Source: Paenibacillus cymbidii
GTDB taxonomy: Bacteria; Bacillota; Bacilli; Paenibacillales; NBRC-103111
NCBI RefSeq assembly: GCF_004764705.1
Contig: NZ_SHLX01000005.1
Span: 186,001 to 250,000 of the forward strand
DNA: 64,000 bases
Direction of reading: 5' to 3'
This document shows positions 1 through 8,162 of this stretch, piece by piece. Under the pieces are notes generated by a model. That model saw only the letters and a program-made list of their open reading frames with translations. It was not told the origin of the DNA and made no database searches. Numbering within the stretch: position 1 is the first letter of the stretch; each line of letters starts with the position of its first letter. Both the position numbers and the translations under genes were made by a program.

Positions 1-1032
1 CACGTTCAGCACGAGGACACGCGGCACGTCGCAGGCGATCGCTTCGATAAACGGAATCATCGGCTCGCGCGAATGGACCGGCGGGAATTCGTCCGTAACC
101 TTGCGCGACGCATCGGCCGACACTTCGCGAATCCGTTCCACTCGTTCGCTGCCATTATGCAAATAACGATCGAACCAGGCGTCCGGATCGTCCTTGTATC
201 GCAGCTGCGTTTCCTCGTCCGCATGATACCAGTACGGCCAGGCGCCGCCCCCGGGATTGCCGGTATCGCCGATCGGGAAAACGCCGAACTTGCGATACAA
301 ATCTACTGCCTTCGGCCCCATGGCGTCGCAATTTTTGCACGTTGCAAAATATCGCTCCGCCTGCTCCTCCACCCACCGATCCAGAATCGGAAAAGCGTCC
401 TGCCCATTATGACGGAACTCGGTCAACCAGATGAAATGATTGATGCCCGGCACCTCGAACGTGATCCGCGCCGGATCGAGCCCCAGCGTTTCGGCGATGC
501 GGTACACCCCGTTCGAGCCGTGGCAAAAACCGGTCAGCTTCGCCTGCGGGTATTTGCGGCTCAAATACGTCACGCCGGCCATGACCGGATTGGCCACCAG
601 CATGTACCAGGCATTCGGGCAGACTTCGAGGATGTCCTGTAAAATTTCTTCCATTAATGACAGTTGTCCGTAGTTGATCCAGAATCCTTCGTCGTGCATC
701 ACATGCAAGCTGCCGCCGAAGCGGTACCCGTGTCGGCGGGCAACTTCCCAGCCCTGCGTGAAACGGTCGTGACCGCCGACAAGCGCCGCATTGATCACAA
801 AATCCGCTCCACGGATCGATTCCCGCCGATCGGTCGTTTGCTCGAGCGTCAGCCGTATGCCGGCTTCTTCCGCATAACGGCGGCAAAGCGCGTGCGCATG
901 GCGCAGCCGGTCTTCGTCAATGTCCATAAAGCTGATCGTGCTTCCCTCAAGACCCGGCGTCAGGCAGATATCCCGGATCAAATTGAGGGAAAACACCGCC
1001 GTGCCGGCGCCGATAATACTGATTTTCGTCAT
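1..1032 (-). CDS. GH4-family glycosidase (alpha-galactosidase/alpha-glucosidase type), 3' end outside window
   Basis: NAD- and metal-dependent family 4 glycoside hydrolase, a cytoplasmic enzyme that opens imported alpha- or beta-glycosides by an oxidation-elimination route. The N-terminus has the Rossmann signature GAGTAVF at residues 8-14 and an acidic MDID at the end of the second strand. The family's metal-binding cysteine (GFCHGSNGV, about residues 170-180) and histidine (GINHFIW, about residue 200) are present. The start is the ATG at 1032 behind AGGAGG; the reading frame is open to base 1, so the C-terminus is missing. It is the last gene of the minus-strand operon binder-permease-permease-SDR-GH4 and probably cleaves the sugar that this importer brings in. 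Specificity cannot be read from the sequence (alpha-galactosidase, alpha-galacturonidase and 6-phospho-glucosidase all occur in the family). Family assignment is firm, substrate is not. Confidence 0.88.
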   Translation of the reverse strand, partial: MTKISIIGAGTAVFSLNLIRDICLTPGLEGSTISFMDIDEDRLRHAHALCRRYAEEAGIRLTLEQTTDRRESIRGADFVINAALVGGHDRFTQGWEVARRHGYRFGGSLHVMHDEGFWINYGQLSLMEEILQDILEVCPNAWYMLVANPVMAGVTYLSRKYPQAKLTGFCHGSNGVYRIAETLGLDPARITFEVPGINHFIWLTEFRHNGQDAFPILDRWVEEQAERYFATCKNCDAMGPKAVDLYRKFGVFPIGDTGNPGGGAWPYWYHADEETQLRYKDDPDAWFDRYLHNGSERVERIREVSADASRKVTDEFPPVHSREPMIPFIEAIACDVPRVLVLNV

Positions 1033-1090
1033 GGTGAAGTCCTCCTGCATGGTTGGTTTTGGACAAGCCGCATCGCCACGGACGAAACCG

Positions 1091-1870
1091 TCAAATTGCC
1101 GCCGATGCCGCACCGTCGACGCTGAGACAGGAGCCGGTTACCGCCGAAGCTTCGTCGGAAGCGAGAAACAAAACCGCATAGCCGACTTCGCGCGGCGTCG
1201 CCATCCGTCCGAGCGGCTGCTGCTGTTTGATGACCGGGTACAATTTGTCCATCCCGCCGACGCTTTCGGCGAGCTTCACATTCATATCCGTCTCTACCCA
1301 GCCGGGAGCAATGGCGTTGCAGCGAATCCCTTTCTCGGCGTAAGACACGGCGATTTCCTTGGTCAGGCCGATAATCGCCGCCTTGGACGCCGTATAGGCG
1401 CTGTAGCCCGGCTCGGTCAAACTCGCCATGACGGAGGAAGTATTGACAATCGAGCCGCCGCCCCGCTTCAACATTTCCGGAATGGCGCGTTTGGAGAGAA
1501 GGAACATCGACCTGACATTCACGTTCATCACTTCGTCCCATGTGGACAACGGGTAATCGACGATATCGCCGACCGGCATGATGCCGGCATTGTTAAACAG
1601 CACATCCACGCCGCCAAATGCATCCAGCGCCGTACACACGGCCAAATCCGCCGTTTCCGGCAAGGAGACGTCGCCAAGCACCGTCTCGCAGGCGCCGCCG
1701 GCCTGGCGAATTTCCGCCGCAGTCGTTTGCAGCCGTTCGGAATCCCGGTCCACCAGGACGAGCTTCGCCCCTTCTTCGGCGAACAGAAGCGCCGTTCCTT
1801 TGCCGATCCCCGAGGCCGCGCCGGTTATAATGGCCACTTTGCCTTTCAAGCGTCCCTGCTCCTTATTCAT
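1091..1870 (-). CDS. SDR-family NAD(P)-dependent oxidoreductase
   Basis: Classical short-chain dehydrogenase/reductase of 259 residues. The cofactor motif TGAASGIG sits near residue 17, NNAG near residue 90, a Ser near 140 and the catalytic YTASK near 155; the family's usual length is about 250. I chose the ATG at 1870 because GGAAGGAT lies about 10 bases upstream and the protein then starts just before the first beta-strand (MNKEQGRLKGK); a longer frame begins at 1909. It lies 58 bases upstream of the GH4 gene and 46 bases after the permease stop, so it belongs to the same operon. The role is probably oxidation or reduction of a sugar or polyol derived from the imported substrate; the exact substrate cannot be inferred. 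Confidence 0.9.
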   Translation of the reverse strand: MNKEQGRLKGKVAIITGAASGIGKGTALLFAEEGAKLVLVDRDSERLQTTAAEIRQAGGACETVLGDVSLPETADLAVCTALDAFGGVDVLFNNAGIMPVGDIVDYPLSTWDEVMNVNVRSMFLLSKRAIPEMLKRGGGSIVNTSSVMASLTEPGYSAYTASKAAIIGLTKEIAVSYAEKGIRCNAIAPGWVETDMNVKLAESVGGMDKLYPVIKQQQPLGRMATPREVGYAVLFLASDEASAVTGSCLSVDGAASAAI

Positions 1871-1916
1871 CGCATGCTCATCCTTCCATCTATTTGTTCG
1901 TTCCTCCATTATCGCG

Positions 1917-2747
1917 TTATTTGATCGATCCTACAACGAGCCCTTTGCGAATGTATCCTTGCAGCAGCAAATAGATGAGCACCGGCGGCAGCGAAACGAG
2001 CACCAACCCGGACAACAGCAGCGGATAATCGGAATCGAATCGGCCCAGAATGGTCGCCACCGCGACGGTCATCGTCTTCATCTGATCCGATTGCAAATAG
2101 ATGAGCGGCGTCATCAAATCGTTGTACCACGATGTGGTATTGAAAATGGATAATGTAACGATTCCGGGCAAACTGATCGGAATGACGATGCGAAGCATCA
2201 ACTGCACATAGCTCGCCCCGTCGATTTTCACCGCTTGCAGCATCTCGTCCGGCATGCCGCGCATCAGCGACGTCATCAGAAATACGTTTCCCGGCACGGC
2301 TCCGACGCTCCACATCAGAATCACGGAACCGAAATGATCGACCAGCCCCATGCGCGACATCAACAGAAAGTTCGGAATAATAAACGTGATGCCGGGGATG
2401 GCCATCGTGGCGATCATCACCGTATAAAGCGCGAGCCTGCTGCGAAACCGAAGCTTGGCGAACGCGTAGGATGCGGGGATCGTCACCGCATGCGTCAGCA
2501 GGAAAGCGCCCAGCACGCAAATAAACGTATTCGTGAACAGCCGGAGCAAGGAAAACCGATAAAACAGCGCCTTGTAATTGTCGATGTACCATCCTTCCGG
2601 CCACGCGGCCGGATGTCTGACGAACTCCAGAGACGTTTTCATGCTGCCGGTCACCATATAAAGCAGCGGATAAACCGCCACGATGCCGATGACGAGCAGC
2701 AGGCAAAAAATAACCGCTCGACTTGCCCTATGCCTTGTGGAACGCAT
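1917..2747 (-). CDS. Carbohydrate ABC transporter permease, MalG type
   Basis: Inner-membrane permease of 276 residues in the binding-protein-dependent sugar importer family. Six hydrophobic segments are visible; the first covers about residues 10-30. The cytoplasmic EAA loop, which docks the ATPase, is recognisable as AVKIDGASYVQLMLRIVIP near residues 175-195. The C-terminus YIRKGLVVGSIK is typical of MalG-like subunits. The ATG at 2747 follows AAGGAGG with 7-base spacing. It follows the MalF-type permease by 12 bases and the solute-binding lipoprotein before that, forming one importer. There is no ATPase gene in the operon, as is common where an MsmX/UgpC-type ATPase serves several importers. 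Confidence 0.94.
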   Translation of the reverse strand: MRSTRHRASRAVIFCLLLVIGIVAVYPLLYMVTGSMKTSLEFVRHPAAWPEGWYIDNYKALFYRFSLLRLFTNTFICVLGAFLLTHAVTIPASYAFAKLRFRSRLALYTVMIATMAIPGITFIIPNFLLMSRMGLVDHFGSVILMWSVGAVPGNVFLMTSLMRGMPDEMLQAVKIDGASYVQLMLRIVIPISLPGIVTLSIFNTTSWYNDLMTPLIYLQSDQMKTMTVAVATILGRFDSDYPLLLSGLVLVSLPPVLIYLLLQGYIRKGLVVGSIK

Positions 2748-2759
2748 CGCTAGCCTCCT

Positions 2760-3626
2760 TCAATCGCTGAATCGTTCCGACATTTTCAACTGCACCCACG
2801 TAATGCACATGACGATAACGAACAGGAAGACGGAAAGCGCGGAAGCGTACCCCAATTTGCCGCTCTTGAACGCCTGCAAATAAATCATGTAGTCGATCGG
2901 CGTCGTTTCGTAACCGGGACCGCCGCCGGTCACCGAATAGACGAGCGAAAACAGCCCGATAAACACGTAGATAACATTCGTCACGGTAAAATAGAAGATC
3001 GTCGGTACCAGCAGCGGAACGACAATGCGGTACAGCCGCTGCCACCAATTGGCCCCGTCGATGCGCGCCGACTCGAATACTTCCTGCGAAATGGTCGACA
3101 TGCCGGACAAAAAGATCAATGCCCCCTGCCCCAACGTTTGCCAATAAAAGCAAAATATCAAAATCATAAACTCCGTCGGCACGACGTTCAGCCAATCGAC
3201 GCTCCAGTGGCCGAGCCCGACCGACGCCAACAAGGCGTTGACGAGCCCCTTGGAAGCGAACATCGATTTCATCAAAAAACCGATGACGACGGCAGACAAT
3301 ATGGTCGGAAAATAATAGATCGAGCGGAATACCCGCCAACCCGGCACTTCCTCGAACAGCAGCACCGATACGATCAAACAAAGAACCAAAATACCGGGAA
3401 CGCTAAGCAAAAAAATCAGGTTGTTGCGCAGCATGAGCAACAGGTCGCCGCTCGCCAGAATCGAACGGAAGTTGTCGAGCCCGATGAACGAACTGTTCAC
3501 GCCATCCCACGCGGTCAAGCTGTGATAAAACGTATTGATCATCGGATATCCTTTGAAAACGGCAAGCAATAAAAAAGCCGGTATCAGAGACAAATAGCCT
3601 ATCGTAAATTCCCTGCGCTGATTCAA
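2760..3626 (-). CDS. Sugar ABC transporter permease, MalF type
   Basis: Permease of 288 residues, partner of the adjacent MalG-type subunit. The first membrane segment lies at about residues 10-30 (LIPAFLLLAVFKGYP), followed by five more. The EAA loop is visible as SARIDGANWWQRLYRIVVP near residue 195. The start is TTG at 3626: GGGAGGAG is placed 7 bases upstream, whereas the nearby ATG is out of frame. The gene is separated from the upstream binding-protein gene by 69 bases containing a strong hairpin, which could lower permease expression relative to the binder. Function as a sugar importer subunit is secure; the substrate is unknown. Confidence 0.93.
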   Translation of the reverse strand: MNQRREFTIGYLSLIPAFLLLAVFKGYPMINTFYHSLTAWDGVNSSFIGLDNFRSILASGDLLLMLRNNLIFLLSVPGILVLCLIVSVLLFEEVPGWRVFRSIYYFPTILSAVVIGFLMKSMFASKGLVNALLASVGLGHWSVDWLNVVPTEFMILIFCFYWQTLGQGALIFLSGMSTISQEVFESARIDGANWWQRLYRIVVPLLVPTIFYFTVTNVIYVFIGLFSLVYSVTGGGPGYETTPIDYMIYLQAFKSGKLGYASALSVFLFVIVMCITWVQLKMSERFSD

Positions 3627-3651
3627 CCTTCATCTCCTCCCGCTCGCATAG

Positions 3652-3681
3652 GGGCCTTTCTCCCGATACGGGGAAAGGCCC
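3652..3681 (-). other. Intercistronic hairpin between binding protein and permease genes
   Basis: Inverted repeat with arms GGGCCTTTC (3652-3660) and GAAAGGCCC (3673-3681). On the minus strand it is not followed by a T-run, so it is more likely an mRNA-stabilising or partly attenuating stem than a full terminator. On the plus strand a short TCTTTT follows it. Confidence 0.55.
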
Positions 3682-3695
3682 TCTTTTCAGCCACC

Positions 3696-5045
3696 CTATT
3701 GCTTCGTCTTCAGCAGTTCGTCCCGTTTTTTGTCCATCTTGTCGAGGAACTCCTCCGGCGACATCTTGCCTGTGAACACGAGTGCCTGCATGGAGGCGAT
3801 CTCGCTTGTCAGCTCCGCCGGGAACACGTTGTCAGGCCAGAAAATGGCGCTTGGCTTGCTTGCCCAATCCTGCATCGTGCGGATGAGCGGCTCGTCGATG
3901 TAATCGTTCGTATTGATGTCGTTCACAATCGTCAGCGAGCCTTCCCCCGTCTTGATCTTGTTGATTTGCTCCTCCTTGCTCATCAGAAACTTGATGAATT
4001 CGACCGCTTCCTTCTTGTTCTTGGAGTAGTTCGTCACGACGAACGCATTGCCGACTCCGCCTACCCCGCCGTCGTGGATTTGCACCGATTCGTTGTAATC
4101 CGGCACCTTCATCATGCCGAAGTTGTCGCCAAGCGCCTTGCGCGCTTCCGTGATCGTTTTGTTGCCGGCCAGCACCATCGCGACTTCGCCCTTGTAGAAA
4201 AGCTGCCTTGCCTGGTTGGACCCGTCCATCATCGTCAGCCCTTTGTCGTACAGCTGGTTCCAGCTCTTCATGATGGCGGCCAGTTTCGGATCGTTGAAGT
4301 TGCGCTTGCCTTGCACGAGTTCGTCCAGACCGGCGGAAGTCAACGTCTGCGCGATCCAGAACGACGGGATGTGCCAGAAGTTGACCGGCATCTGCAGCCC
4401 GAGCGGCGTAACGCCCTTGTCTTTGATTTTCTGCAGCATGGCGATGAAATCGTTCACGTTTTTGGCCGGGTTTTTCTCCGGATCGATGCCGGCGTCAGCC
4501 AAAATTTTCTTGTTGTAGAAGAGCACGAAAATGCCATCCGTGGAGAAAGGCACGCCATAGAGCTTGCCGTCCGGCTTGAACCCTTCCGCCACGGCATCCC
4601 ACCCGGCGATCCGGGCCCGCTCCTCCTTGGTGAAATAGCTGTCCATCGGCTCCAGAAACTGCTTGTACTTCAGCATGTAGGAGCCTGACCAAAGGATCGT
4701 CAAGTCGGGGCCGTTTTTGGCAATGCTGGCGGTTTGGAACTTGGTGAACATTTGATCGTTGGACGGAATGTCCTGAAGCTCGATCGTTACGCCCGGATGC
4801 GCTTGTTCGAATCGTTTGATCGCCTGAACGATATAAAACTCTTCGCGCGTCTTATTTTTATTGTTCGCGTCGATGGTCGGATAACCGGAGTTCCAGAATA
4901 CAAGCTTGACATCTTCTTTCTTCGGCGTCGCCGTCCCCTTCGCACTGCCGGGCTGATTGTCCGCCTGCTTGCCGGAGCAACCGACCAAGCTTGCCGCCAG
5001 CGCCGCAACCGCGAGGACGGATAACGCTTTTCCCCATTTCACCAT
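3696..5045 (-). CDS. Extracellular solute-binding lipoprotein of a sugar ABC importer
   Basis: Cell-surface lipoprotein of 449 residues that captures the sugar for the MalF/MalG-type permeases encoded just downstream. A positively charged N-terminus is followed by a hydrophobic stretch and the lipobox SLVGC, so Cys23 is the likely lipid-anchored residue. Length and layout fit family 1 solute-binding proteins (MalE-like), including a conserved-looking GVPFSTDGIFVLFYNKK segment in the middle. The ATG at 5045 was chosen over a longer frame because GAGAGGGG lies 8 bases upstream and because the signal peptide then has a normal length. It is the first gene of the operon; three phased direct repeats upstream suggest control by the divergent AraC-type response regulator. 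Confidence 0.94.
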   Translation of the reverse strand: MVKWGKALSVLAVAALAASLVGCSGKQADNQPGSAKGTATPKKEDVKLVFWNSGYPTIDANNKNKTREEFYIVQAIKRFEQAHPGVTIELQDIPSNDQMFTKFQTASIAKNGPDLTILWSGSYMLKYKQFLEPMDSYFTKEERARIAGWDAVAEGFKPDGKLYGVPFSTDGIFVLFYNKKILADAGIDPEKNPAKNVNDFIAMLQKIKDKGVTPLGLQMPVNFWHIPSFWIAQTLTSAGLDELVQGKRNFNDPKLAAIMKSWNQLYDKGLTMMDGSNQARQLFYKGEVAMVLAGNKTITEARKALGDNFGMMKVPDYNESVQIHDGGVGGVGNAFVVTNYSKNKKEAVEFIKFLMSKEEQINKIKTGEGSLTIVNDINTNDYIDEPLIRTMQDWASKPSAIFWPDNVFPAELTSEIASMQALVFTGKMSPEEFLDKMDKKRDELLKTKQ

Positions 5046-5078
5046 AGCTGTACCCCTCTCGTCATTTGAATTCCCCCC

Positions 5079-5086
5079 CATTATAA
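5079..5086 (-). promoter_or_regulatory. Candidate -10 box for the sugar importer operon
   Basis: The minus strand reads ATTATAAT here, 34 bases upstream of the binding-protein start. No good -35 box lies at the proper distance, which would fit a promoter that depends on an activator bound at the GTTTATCA repeats about 70-130 bases upstream. Confidence 0.4.
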
Positions 5087-5156
5087 TGCGTGGCCAAAAG
5101 GAACGGAATGACAGCAGCAGCCGAATGCTTTACCATTTTACGCCGCCGTCGGCGCG

Positions 5157-5209
5157 CGTTTATCAATTTGTGCCATCCGTTTATCATTTTATTCCACTTG
5201 TTTATCATA
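5157..5209. promoter_or_regulatory. Three GTTTATCA direct repeats at 21-bp spacing (candidate AraC-type operator)
   Basis: The octamer GTTTATCA begins at 5158, 5179 and 5200, that is, exactly two helical turns apart, in the gap between the binding-protein gene (minus) and the U32-like gene (plus). Direct repeats at about 21 bp are the usual layout for AraC/XylS-type activators. The likely binder is the response regulator encoded at 8159-9718; that assignment is inference. Confidence 0.6.
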
Positions 5210-5325
5210 CTGAACATTATTCAGCATTCTGATTGACGTCGATTTTTTTTTATTCTAAGATGATGGTGAACTTCGGGGGATCGTTGCCGGAGGCCGTTTG
5301 CCCAACTCGAAAGGAGAGGCTCGCA

Positions 5326-6255
5326 ATCGATAAGACAAAACAGTTGCTCGTACAATTGGGGTTTCCCGCAGGCGATTTGCACAGTTTGCCCACCTCCGCG
5401 AAAACATTTCCGGATGGTGCCCACTATCGGATCGAAATTCCGTCCGTGGAAGGTCCTGCCGCTTTCCGCTCGCTTGTCGAAGAACAACAACGGTACGGGA
5501 TTCCGATTCATCGCATGTCGCAAGGGAGCGGCATTATGCTGTTGACTGACCCGGAAATTCGCGAAATGGCGCAAATCGGACACGACCACGGCATCGAAGT
5601 CAGCCTGTTCGTCGGTCCTCGCGCTACGTTCGACATTCAGGCGCAGCCGTTTACTTCGGCGGGTAAAAGCATCGGGCTGCGCGCTTGCGGCATGGACCAG
5701 GTCGTCTATTCGCTCGAAGATGTGAAACGGGCGTGCGCGCTCGGCATACGCGGCGTGCTTGTCGCCGACGAAGGCGTGCTGTGGGCCGTTAACGCGTTTA
5801 AGCAGGCAGGCGAGCTGCCGTCCGATCTGGTCGTAAAAGTTTCGGTATCGCTCGGAGCGGCCAATCCCGTTTCGATTCATCTGGCGAGCGTTGCGGGAGC
5901 CGATACTTACAATGTGCCGACCGATTTGACCTTGGCCAGGCTAGCCGCAATCCGTCAGGCGGTGGACATTCCCATCGACTTGTATGTCGAAGTTCCCGAC
6001 GATTTCGGCGGCTTCGTGCGCTATTACGAAATCGCGGAGATCGTCCGCGTAGCCGCGCCGATTTATGTCAAATTCGGTCTGCGCAACGCGCCGAATATAT
6101 ACCCGTCCGGCACGCATCTGGAGGAAACGGCCGTACGGCTTACCCGCGAACGGGTGCGCCGTGCTGCGATCGGCTACGAGTTTATCAAGCGTTTCGGCGA
6201 CGGTTTGCGTACTTCCGAACCGGGTGCCGCCGGCATCGGGGTACCTGTCGTATAG
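5326..6255 (+). CDS. U32-peptidase-like TIM-barrel protein, possible ATC start
   Basis: Protein of about 309 residues that resembles the proteins annotated as U32-family peptidases in Paenibacillus sugar loci; its biochemical role is unknown. The pattern of alternating strands (SGIMLLTD, VSLFVGP, GVLVADEG, LVVKVSVS, DLYVEVPDD, IYVKFGLRN) fits a TIM barrel. The frame is open from 5233, but no ATG or GTG has a ribosome binding site. AAAGGAGAGG at 5310-5319 is ideally placed for the ATC codon at 5326, which would give a natural N-terminus (DKTKQLLVQLG). An ATG at 5260 exists but lacks a Shine-Dalgarno. It lies divergent to the importer operon and 117 bases before the kinase gene, so it may respond to the same sugar signal. 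Family is moderately sure, start is uncertain. Confidence 0.7.
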   Translation: MDKTKQLLVQLGFPAGDLHSLPTSAKTFPDGAHYRIEIPSVEGPAAFRSLVEEQQRYGIPIHRMSQGSGIMLLTDPEIREMAQIGHDHGIEVSLFVGPRATFDIQAQPFTSAGKSIGLRACGMDQVVYSLEDVKRACALGIRGVLVADEGVLWAVNAFKQAGELPSDLVVKVSVSLGAANPVSIHLASVAGADTYNVPTDLTLARLAAIRQAVDIPIDLYVEVPDDFGGFVRYYEIAEIVRVAAPIYVKFGLRNAPNIYPSGTHLEETAVRLTRERVRRAAIGYEFIKRFGDGLRTSEPGAAGIGVPVV

Positions 6256-6282
6256 GCGCTCCTTTCGCCGATGATTTGAACA

Positions 6283-6312
6283 TTGCGCAAGTTTCGATCT
6301 CTCGTCTATAAT
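6283..6312 (+). promoter_or_regulatory. Sigma-A-type promoter for the kinase/regulator pair
   Basis: TTGCGC at 6283-6288 and TATAAT at 6307-6312 are 18 bases apart, 59 bases upstream of the kinase start. The perfect -10 box makes constitutive expression of the sensor pair plausible. Confidence 0.6.
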
Positions 6313-6371
6313 CATAACAACCGTGCGCTGCCGGCAGAGTAGAAATCGATCGGGACGGGACTGTTGCCTTC

Positions 6372-8162
6372 ATGAGAAGCCGCAAGGGATGGAAACTCAT
6401 TACCGTTATCGTATTGTCGCTTTTCATTTTGCTGCCGGTACTGCTGCAGGCTTATATTCTGGGCAACCAGTTCACGACCAAGATCGAACGGCTTTACGAC
6501 CGGTCGATTTCCAAAAACATGGATTCGCTGTCGATCAATCTCGATTTTTATATCAACCATTTCGAAGATAATTTGCGCGCCTACGCCAAAGATACGGAAC
6601 TGCTCGAAGCTCTGCAGTCGCTGTCGCAACAAGTCGGCAGGCCGAAGATCGAGATGAAGCTTCGTTCTTTTGCAGATGCTTACGGCCTTCGCGTTCCGCT
6701 GAATGTGGCCTTAATCGACAAGACGGGGCAAGTCTACAGCGACTCGACTCTGCTCGAGGACGAAGAGGAATCGCTCCGACAGACCGTTCGCTCGTTTTCC
6801 TGGTACGATGACAACATCAAATACGACAAAAACGTCATCTACTACAACGTCGCTCCCGATTTTCACAGCCACTTGCGGCGGAACGGCATCGTCTACATTG
6901 TCAAAAATTTGGTCAACGGCGACGAATACCTCGGTCTGATCGTCATGCTGATCAACGAATCGCTCATTGAGCGGTTGTTGAATCAGATTCAGTTCAGTTC
7001 CTCCACTGTCGCCTTTATCGCCTCGCGCAACGGCAGCGTGTTGTTTGCGAGCGGAGATACGAAGGAAATTTCGACGGAAATTGCCAACCAGGCGATCGTC
7101 CCCTGCAGCGAACCGGGCGTCGACTACAGCAGCACTCATCTGGAATGGAACCATCGCACGTATCTCGGGTCCTGCCGCAGCATTCCTTACCTGGGCTGGC
7201 GTCTCGTCGCGTTGACGCCGATGGAAACATTCGTATCCGAACGCAACCAAACGTGGCTTTACACGCTGCTCGTCACCGGAGCCTCGCTCTTCGTCATCAT
7301 ATTCATTCTGTACATCCTGACGAAAAAAGTGATGATTCCGATTTTGCGGCTGGCCAAGCTCGTCCGGCAGTTCCGCATCCATGACAATGCCGGGCGCTAC
7401 GAATACCGCGGCGTCGAAGAAATCGAGATCTTGTCGACGGGCATCGGCCAAATGCTGGAGCGCATCCAGGAGCAGTTTCGCCAAATCAAGGAGGACGAAG
7501 CTCAGAAGCTGAATCTCGAACTTAACCTGCTGCAGTCGCAAATTCGTCCGCACTTTCTGCACAACGCGATCAATTCGGTCCGCTGGATGGCGGAGATGAA
7601 GGGTGAAAAATCAATCGCACAAGCGCTTATTCATCTGGCCAGCATGCTGAATTACACCTTGAGCAATTATCGCGTGATTTGGAGCACCGTCGGGGAAGAG
7701 GCGGACTATGTGCGCAGCTACATCTCGTTCCAGGGAATTCGCATGATCAAGCCGATCGACGCAACGATCGCGATCGATCCCGGGGCACAACATGTGCCGA
7801 TTCCCAAGCTTACATTGCAGCCGTTCGTCGAAAATGCCATTTTGCACGGCTTTACCGCACTTGACGGAAGAATGCCGAAGCTGGCGATCCGATGTGAGCG
7901 AATGCAAGACGACCTGGTTTTTTCGATCGAAGATAACGGTGTCGGCATGACCGAAGAGACAGTGAATCGCATCTTGGCGGAAGCGGACGAACGGGAAGAG
8001 CGGCGCACCGATTCCGGCATCGGCATCCGCAACGTCATTCGGCGGCTGCGGCTCAAATTCGGCGAACGCTTTCAGCTTCAAATCGAGAGCGAACCGGGGG
8101 CGGGCAGCACATTCGTTTTGCGGATTCCGTACAGTGAGCGCGAGGAGGGTGAAGCGGAATGA
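6372..8162 (+). CDS. Cache-type sensor histidine kinase (YesM/LytS-like)
   Basis: Membrane kinase of 596 residues that senses an extracellular ligand and phosphorylates the response regulator encoded directly downstream. Order of parts: membrane segment at about residues 8-30, extracellular cache-like sensor region to about 295, second membrane segment at about 298-320, HAMP linker, then a His_kinase domain with the phosphorylation motif QIRPHFLHNAINS (His near residue 394). The ATPase domain follows, with N box PFVENAILHGF, and G boxes DNGVGM and GIGIRN. The stop codon overlaps the next start (ATGA), showing translational coupling. Kinases of this class normally pair with AraC-type regulators and control carbohydrate importers, here most likely the divergent MalFG-type operon. 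Confidence 0.94.
   Translation: MRSRKGWKLITVIVLSLFILLPVLLQAYILGNQFTTKIERLYDRSISKNMDSLSINLDFYINHFEDNLRAYAKDTELLEALQSLSQQVGRPKIEMKLRSFADAYGLRVPLNVALIDKTGQVYSDSTLLEDEEESLRQTVRSFSWYDDNIKYDKNVIYYNVAPDFHSHLRRNGIVYIVKNLVNGDEYLGLIVMLINESLIERLLNQIQFSSSTVAFIASRNGSVLFASGDTKEISTEIANQAIVPCSEPGVDYSSTHLEWNHRTYLGSCRSIPYLGWRLVALTPMETFVSERNQTWLYTLLVTGASLFVIIFILYILTKKVMIPILRLAKLVRQFRIHDNAGRYEYRGVEEIEILSTGIGQMLERIQEQFRQIKEDEAQKLNLELNLLQSQIRPHFLHNAINSVRWMAEMKGEKSIAQALIHLASMLNYTLSNYRVIWSTVGEEADYVRSYISFQGIRMIKPIDATIAIDPGAQHVPIPKLTLQPFVENAILHGFTALDGRMPKLAIRCERMQDDLVFSIEDNGVGMTEETVNRILAEADEREERRTDSGIGIRNVIRRLRLKFGERFQLQIESEPGAGSTFVLRIPYSEREEGEAE

Noticed and set aside
920..1924. Long plus-strand open frame opposite the GH4 and SDR genes
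   Set aside because: It is a high-GC antisense shadow: no family motifs, while the opposite strand has complete cofactor motifs and good ribosome binding sites.
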